Below are positions 7,027 through 9,371 of a stretch of 9,371 nt of DNA, in pieces. Under the pieces are notes generated by a model, which did not search any database, was not told where the DNA came from, and saw only the letters and a list, made by a program, of their open reading frames with translations. This stretch comes from Spirochaetia bacterium (GTDB lineage Bacteria; Spirochaetota; Spirochaetia; Treponematales; Rectinemataceae). The stretch's first letter is position 1. Every line of letters begins with the position of its first letter. The DNA is taken from NCBI GenBank assembly GCA_021286925.1, contig JAJTBL010000047.1, forward strand, positions 1 through 9,371, read 5' to 3'. Position numbers and translations under genes: made by a program.

Positions 7027-7070
7027 AAAGCAACGAGATCATGGGGCTCCTTGCTTTTCATGAGAGCCCC
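7024..7070 (+). repeat. Two competing stems at the uxaC stop codon
   Basis: TGAAAAGCAA 7024-7033, which includes the stop codon, pairs perfectly with TTGCTTTTCA 7051-7060. GGGGCTC 7043-7049, in the loop of that stem, pairs perfectly with GAGCCCC 7064-7070. The two cannot easily coexist: only three bases would have to cross a 10-bp stem. They look like alternative folds of the 3' leader-out region. Neither is followed by a T-run. Function is unknown. Confidence 0.45.
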
Positions 7071-7090
7071 CTGCTCCTGCTCAGCGTTTT

Positions 7091-7130
7091 AAAAAAAAGG
7101 CAGTCCCTGCACTTGCGGGACTGCCTTTTT
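7091..7130. terminator. Bidirectional intrinsic terminator between converging operons
   Basis: GGCAGTCCC 7099-7107 pairs perfectly with GGGACTGCC 7117-7125 around a nine-base loop. The stem is flanked by an eight-A run (7091-7098) and a five-T run (7126-7130), which can add five A-T pairs. On the plus strand it ends the uxaC operon; on the minus strand the eight-base run reads as T and ends the ugp operon. The remaining 50 bases to the ugpE stop hold nothing I can name. Confidence 0.92.
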
Positions 7131-7179
7131 CGTCAATTAGAAACAGCGGCTAAGGCCGACTGCAGCTCTCCATTCGATT

Positions 7180-8025
7180 CTATTTTTCAGTCTCCGTCAT
7201 GCCCGAAATAAACTGCTTCTGCATGAGCACTACCACGATAACCGGCGGTAGCATGGCAAGCAATGTTGTCGCCATGACAATCTGCCACTCAATCTGCACA
7301 TCAGCGCCGGAGAGCATCCGGTTGATGCCAATCAGCAGGGTGTAGTAATTCGTTTTGGTCGTAATCAGCAAAGGCCACAAATACTGGTTCCAGCCATAGA
7401 TGAACTGGATGACGAACATGGCGGCTACCGGCGTTCTGGTCATCGGAACAAGGATGCTGCGGAAAAACTGCATGGGCGTCGCACCGTCAATCTGGCTGGC
7501 TTCCGCGATTTCTCGGGGAATCGACATGTAAAACTGCCGGAAGAGGAACACCGCGGTTGCAGAGACAATCATCGGGAGGATAAGCCCGGCATAGGTGTTG
7601 AGCATTCCAAGGTCGGAGATAACCTTGTACGTCGGCATGATACGAACTTCAACCGGCAGCATCAGCGTGATGAAAATCGCCCAGAAGCAGAATTTCCTGC
7701 CCGGAAAATCGAAAAAAACAATTGCGAAGGCCGCCAGCAGAGAGACGATGATTTTGCCGATAGAAATGCCCAGCGCCATGATAAGAGAATTCTTGACCAT
7801 GACAAGAACCGGCGTTCCCATGTTGCTGGTGCCCTCAAAGAGCGCTCTGCGATAATTTTCAAAGAGGTGCGGTCCGAGTTTGAGCGGCATCGGCGCTGCC
7901 AGAATTTCCGCGCTTGTATGCGAGGACCCGACAAATATGAAATAAATCGGAAAAATAATGATGATGATTCCAATCCATAGATAGATGTGGGGCAGAATTC
8001 GCTGAATTTTAGAATGTTCTTTCAT
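7180..8025 (-). CDS. ugpE: ABC transporter permease, UgpE type (glycerol-3-phosphate)
   Basis: A 281-residue inner-membrane permease, one half of the translocation channel with UgpA. Six hydrophobic segments are visible, starting with IYLWIGIIIIIFPIYFIFVG (about 15-34). The EAA loop that contacts the ATPase is at about 172-194 (REIAEASQIDGATPMQFFRS, then ILVP), and the C-terminus KQFISGMTETEK is close to the usual UgpE/MalG ending QKQFISGLT-. Among the MalG-like permeases the sequence fits UgpE best given the UgpB-like binding protein in the same operon. The ATG at 8025 is chosen over an upstream TTG at 8043 because of a good ribosome site between them. It follows ugpA by 14 bases and ends just before the shared terminator, so no ATPase gene follows. 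Confidence 0.88.
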   Translation of the reverse strand: MKEHSKIQRILPHIYLWIGIIIIIFPIYFIFVGSSHTSAEILAAPMPLKLGPHLFENYRRALFEGTSNMGTPVLVMVKNSLIMALGISIGKIIVSLLAAFAIVFFDFPGRKFCFWAIFITLMLPVEVRIMPTYKVISDLGMLNTYAGLILPMIVSATAVFLFRQFYMSIPREIAEASQIDGATPMQFFRSILVPMTRTPVAAMFVIQFIYGWNQYLWPLLITTKTNYYTLLIGINRMLSGADVQIEWQIVMATTLLAMLPPVIVVVLMQKQFISGMTETEK

Positions 8026-8031
8026 GTTCTG

Positions 8032-8038
8032 CTCCTTT
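8032..8038 (-). promoter_or_regulatory. Ribosome binding site fixing the ugpE start
   Basis: On the minus strand this reads AAAGGAG, six bases ahead of the ATG at 8025 and just after the ugpA stop. The TTG at 8043, which would extend the protein by six residues, lies upstream of this site. Confidence 0.75.
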
Positions 8039-8039
8039 C

Positions 8040-8930
8040 TCAATACGTGACGCGCCGCTCGATAAAGCGGAACTGCACAACCGTCAGCGCGATAACCATC
8101 AGCATCAGGATAACGGACTGAGCAGCCGAGCCGCCCAGGTCGAGGTTGACAACACCATCACGCCAGACCTTGTAGACAAGAATAGCCGTCGACTTTCCAG
8201 GCCCGCCCGCTGTCATCTGATGAATGATGGGGAAGGTTTCAAAAAAGCCATATACAAGGTTCATGACAAGCAGGTAGAAGGTTGTCGGTGACAGCAAGGG
8301 AAACACAATTTTTCTGAACCGCAGTCCATGGCCCGCGCCGTCGATGGCGGCGGCCTCTATCAGCGTTTCAGGAACAGACTGCAGTCCGGCCAGGAAAAAG
8401 ACGAAATTGTAAGCCAACTGCTTCCACGATGCTGCGATAGTAATCAGGATAAAAGCCTGGTTGAAATTCAGCAGATAGCTCCATTCAATATTGAATTTAT
8501 GCTTGAGCACCCATGCAATAATTCCAACATTCGGATTGAACATGAAAAGCCAAATGACGCCGGCTACCATCGTAGAGACGGCATAGGGCCAGATAAGCAT
8601 CGTTTTATAGAAGGTCTGAAAACGGATTTTTTTATTCGCCTGAACCGCGAGAAACAAAGAAACCGACATGGCCAGGACAGTGATTCCGACCGCGAAAAAC
8701 ACAGAAACGACAAATGACTGTCCATACCCGTTGGACTTGTCAGTAAAAAGCTGCGTATAGTTTTCAAGCCCGACAAAGATCATTTTGCCGCCGAATGGAT
8801 CCTGCAGAAAGAATGATTGCAGAATAGCCTGCGCTGCGGGCCAGAAAAAGAACACAAAAACAATGATCATCTGAGGTGCGACAAGCAAGTAGGCCAGGCC
8901 TTTTGCTTTGAACTCGTATTGTTTGGTCAT
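8040..8930 (-). CDS. ugpA: ABC transporter permease, UgpA type (glycerol-3-phosphate)
   Basis: A 296-residue inner-membrane permease, partner of UgpE. The first helix LAYLLVAPQMIIVFVFFFWP (about 12-31) and the following QSFFLQDPFG and FVGLENYTQLF are typical of UgpA/MalF-like proteins. The EAA loop is at about 192-213 (IEAAAIDGAGHGLRFRKIVF, then PLL), and the segment TAGGPGKSTAILVYKVWRDG near the end is conserved in UgpA. The ATG at 8930 (MTKQYEFK) is chosen over a longer open frame to 9014, since the extra 28 residues overlap the intergenic hairpins and lack a hydrophobic or family match. The ribosome site ahead of it is weak (only a GAGA-like sequence). It lies 114 bases downstream of ugpB, behind strong hairpins. 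Confidence 0.88.
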   Translation of the reverse strand: MTKQYEFKAKGLAYLLVAPQMIIVFVFFFWPAAQAILQSFFLQDPFGGKMIFVGLENYTQLFTDKSNGYGQSFVVSVFFAVGITVLAMSVSLFLAVQANKKIRFQTFYKTMLIWPYAVSTMVAGVIWLFMFNPNVGIIAWVLKHKFNIEWSYLLNFNQAFILITIAASWKQLAYNFVFFLAGLQSVPETLIEAAAIDGAGHGLRFRKIVFPLLSPTTFYLLVMNLVYGFFETFPIIHQMTAGGPGKSTAILVYKVWRDGVVNLDLGGSAAQSVILMLMVIALTVVQFRFIERRVTY

Positions 8931-8958
8931 GGTGTCTCTGCCAGAAAAAGATTGGGAT

Positions 8959-8979
8959 AAAAAGCCGCGAGCGACGGCT
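8959..8979 (-). terminator. Terminator-like hairpin before ugpA, candidate attenuator
   Basis: On the minus strand AGCCG (8979-8975) pairs with CGGCT (8967-8963), extended by a T-G wobble, around a short loop, and a T-run follows at 8963-8959. The stem is short, so termination would be partial. It lies 28 bases upstream of the ugpA start within the operon, where leakage would lower ugpAE relative to ugpB. Confidence 0.45.
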
Positions 8980-8994
8980 GTAACTGGAAAATGG

Positions 8995-9022
8995 GAGCCG
9001 GCATGCCTAAGCATGCCGGCTC
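8995..9022 (-). repeat. Perfect 12-bp hairpin in ugpB-ugpA spacer
   Basis: GAGCCGGCATGC 8995-9006 pairs perfectly with GCATGCCGGCTC 9011-9022 around a four-base loop. It begins 22 bases after the ugpB stop. On the transcribed minus strand the stem is followed by CCATTTTCC, too poor in T for an efficient terminator. It resembles the REP-like stabilising stems found after binding-protein genes in sugar ABC operons; the role is inferred. Confidence 0.75.
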
Positions 9023-9044
9023 GGAGAAAAAAACTGGAAGTTTC

Positions 9045-9371
9045 TTACTTGTTCAGCGCTTCAAACTTCCGGAGCGTGGCGTTTCCGTCCGCGACCATCT
9101 TGTTCAGACCGTCTTTGACGGAAATCTTTCCGGCGAGAATATCTTCCCACACCTGGTCTTCAATTTCACGAATGATATTGAAGTTGCCGAAGCGGATACC
9201 CATGGAGTTCTGGGTCGGCAGTTTGTTGAGCAACTGCTTGATGGCAACTTCGGGACCTGGGTTCTCTTTATAGAAGCCCTGGGACTTGGTCAGCTCATAG
9301 GCTGCCTGGGTGATGGGCAGGTAACCGGTCTGCTGGTGCCAGAACGCCTGGATTTCAGGCTGGCTGATAAA
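9045..9371 (-). CDS. ugpB: Glycerol-3-phosphate-type ABC binding protein UgpB, C-terminal fragment
   Basis: The last 108 residues of an ABC solute-binding protein that runs off the end of the window; the frame is open from 9371 to the TAA at 9047-9045. The fragment begins FISQPEIQAFWHQQTGYLPI and continues TQAAYELTKSQGFYKENPGP, followed by QLLNKLP. This matches the C-terminal lobe of E. coli UgpB as I remember it (WHQQTGYLPIT, AAY-LT, QGFY, NPG, LNK), including the region that lines the ligand site. It is therefore called UgpB rather than a general sugar-binding protein. The protein would act outside the inner membrane, delivering sn-glycerol-3-phosphate or glycerophosphodiesters to UgpAE. 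The apparent internal start at 9233 is a TTG within the open frame, not a gene start. Signal peptide and promoter lie outside the window. Confidence 0.88.
   Translation of the reverse strand, partial: FISQPEIQAFWHQQTGYLPITQAAYELTKSQGFYKENPGPEVAIKQLLNKLPTQNSMGIRFGNFNIIREIEDQVWEDILAGKISVKDGLNKMVADGNATLRKFEALNK

Noticed and set aside
7024..7070. An H-type pseudoknot formed by the two interlocking stems after uxaC.
   Set aside because: The linker that would cross the 10-bp first stem is only three bases, too short; alternative folds are more likely unless the first stem is partly open.
7011..7211. A 66-codon plus-strand open frame across the convergent junction.
   Set aside because: It overlaps the uxaC end and runs through the terminator hairpin; no ribosome site or motif supports it.
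8931..9014. Longer ugpA start at 9014 adding 28 residues.
   Set aside because: The extension would run through the 12-bp hairpin and terminator-like stem and does not look like a UgpA N-terminus; MTKQYEFK at 8930 leads directly into the first helix.
1..9371. Mobile element, CRISPR, defence or biosynthetic gene cluster.
   Set aside because: All genes belong to ordinary regulation, transport and sugar-acid metabolism families; no transposase, integrase, direct-repeat array, tRNA or phage-like gene was seen.

Overview
The window holds two divergent-function but convergently transcribed carbon-uptake loci from a bacterium of moderate G+C content. The solute-binding protein DctP carries a cleavable, non-lipoprotein export signal, which fits a Gram-negative (diderm) cell. 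The mix of a YesM/YesN-type two-component system, a TRAP transporter, an SDR-type mannonate oxidoreductase and an E. coli-like UgpB would suit a spirochaete, but this taxonomic guess is weak because no phylogenetic marker is present.

Plus strand, bases 2-7026: the C-terminal end of a YesM-type histidine kinase overlaps a YesN-type response regulator with an AraC DNA-binding domain. An 83-base gap with a consensus -10 box and a palindrome leads into a TRAP transporter (dctP, dctQ, dctM), followed with very short gaps by an SDR-family D-mannonate oxidoreductase (uxuB) and glucuronate isomerase (uxaC). Together these describe a hexuronate uptake and breakdown operon: the two-component system probably senses the sugar acid or its shortage, TRAP imports it, UxaC isomerises glucuronate to fructuronate, and the SDR reduces it to D-mannonate. 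Mannonate dehydratase (uxuA), KDG kinase and KDPG aldolase are not in the window.

Bases 7027-7179 are the convergent junction. A strong hairpin with an A-tract on one side and a T-tract on the other can terminate transcription from both directions.

Minus strand, bases 9371-7180: the C-terminal end of ugpB, then ugpA and ugpE, encoding a glycerol-3-phosphate-type ABC importer (binding protein and two permeases). The ATPase is not found downstream, since the operon ends at the shared terminator.

The most notable non-coding signal is that the spacer after each solute-binding protein gene (dctP-dctQ, 243 bases; ugpB-ugpA, 114 bases) is packed with strong inverted repeats ending in a terminator-like hairpin. 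This suggests RNA-level control that gives much more binding protein than membrane protein. I see no evidence of an entirely new defence, mobile or catalytic system here; no tRNA, rRNA, CRISPR array or insertion sequence was found.
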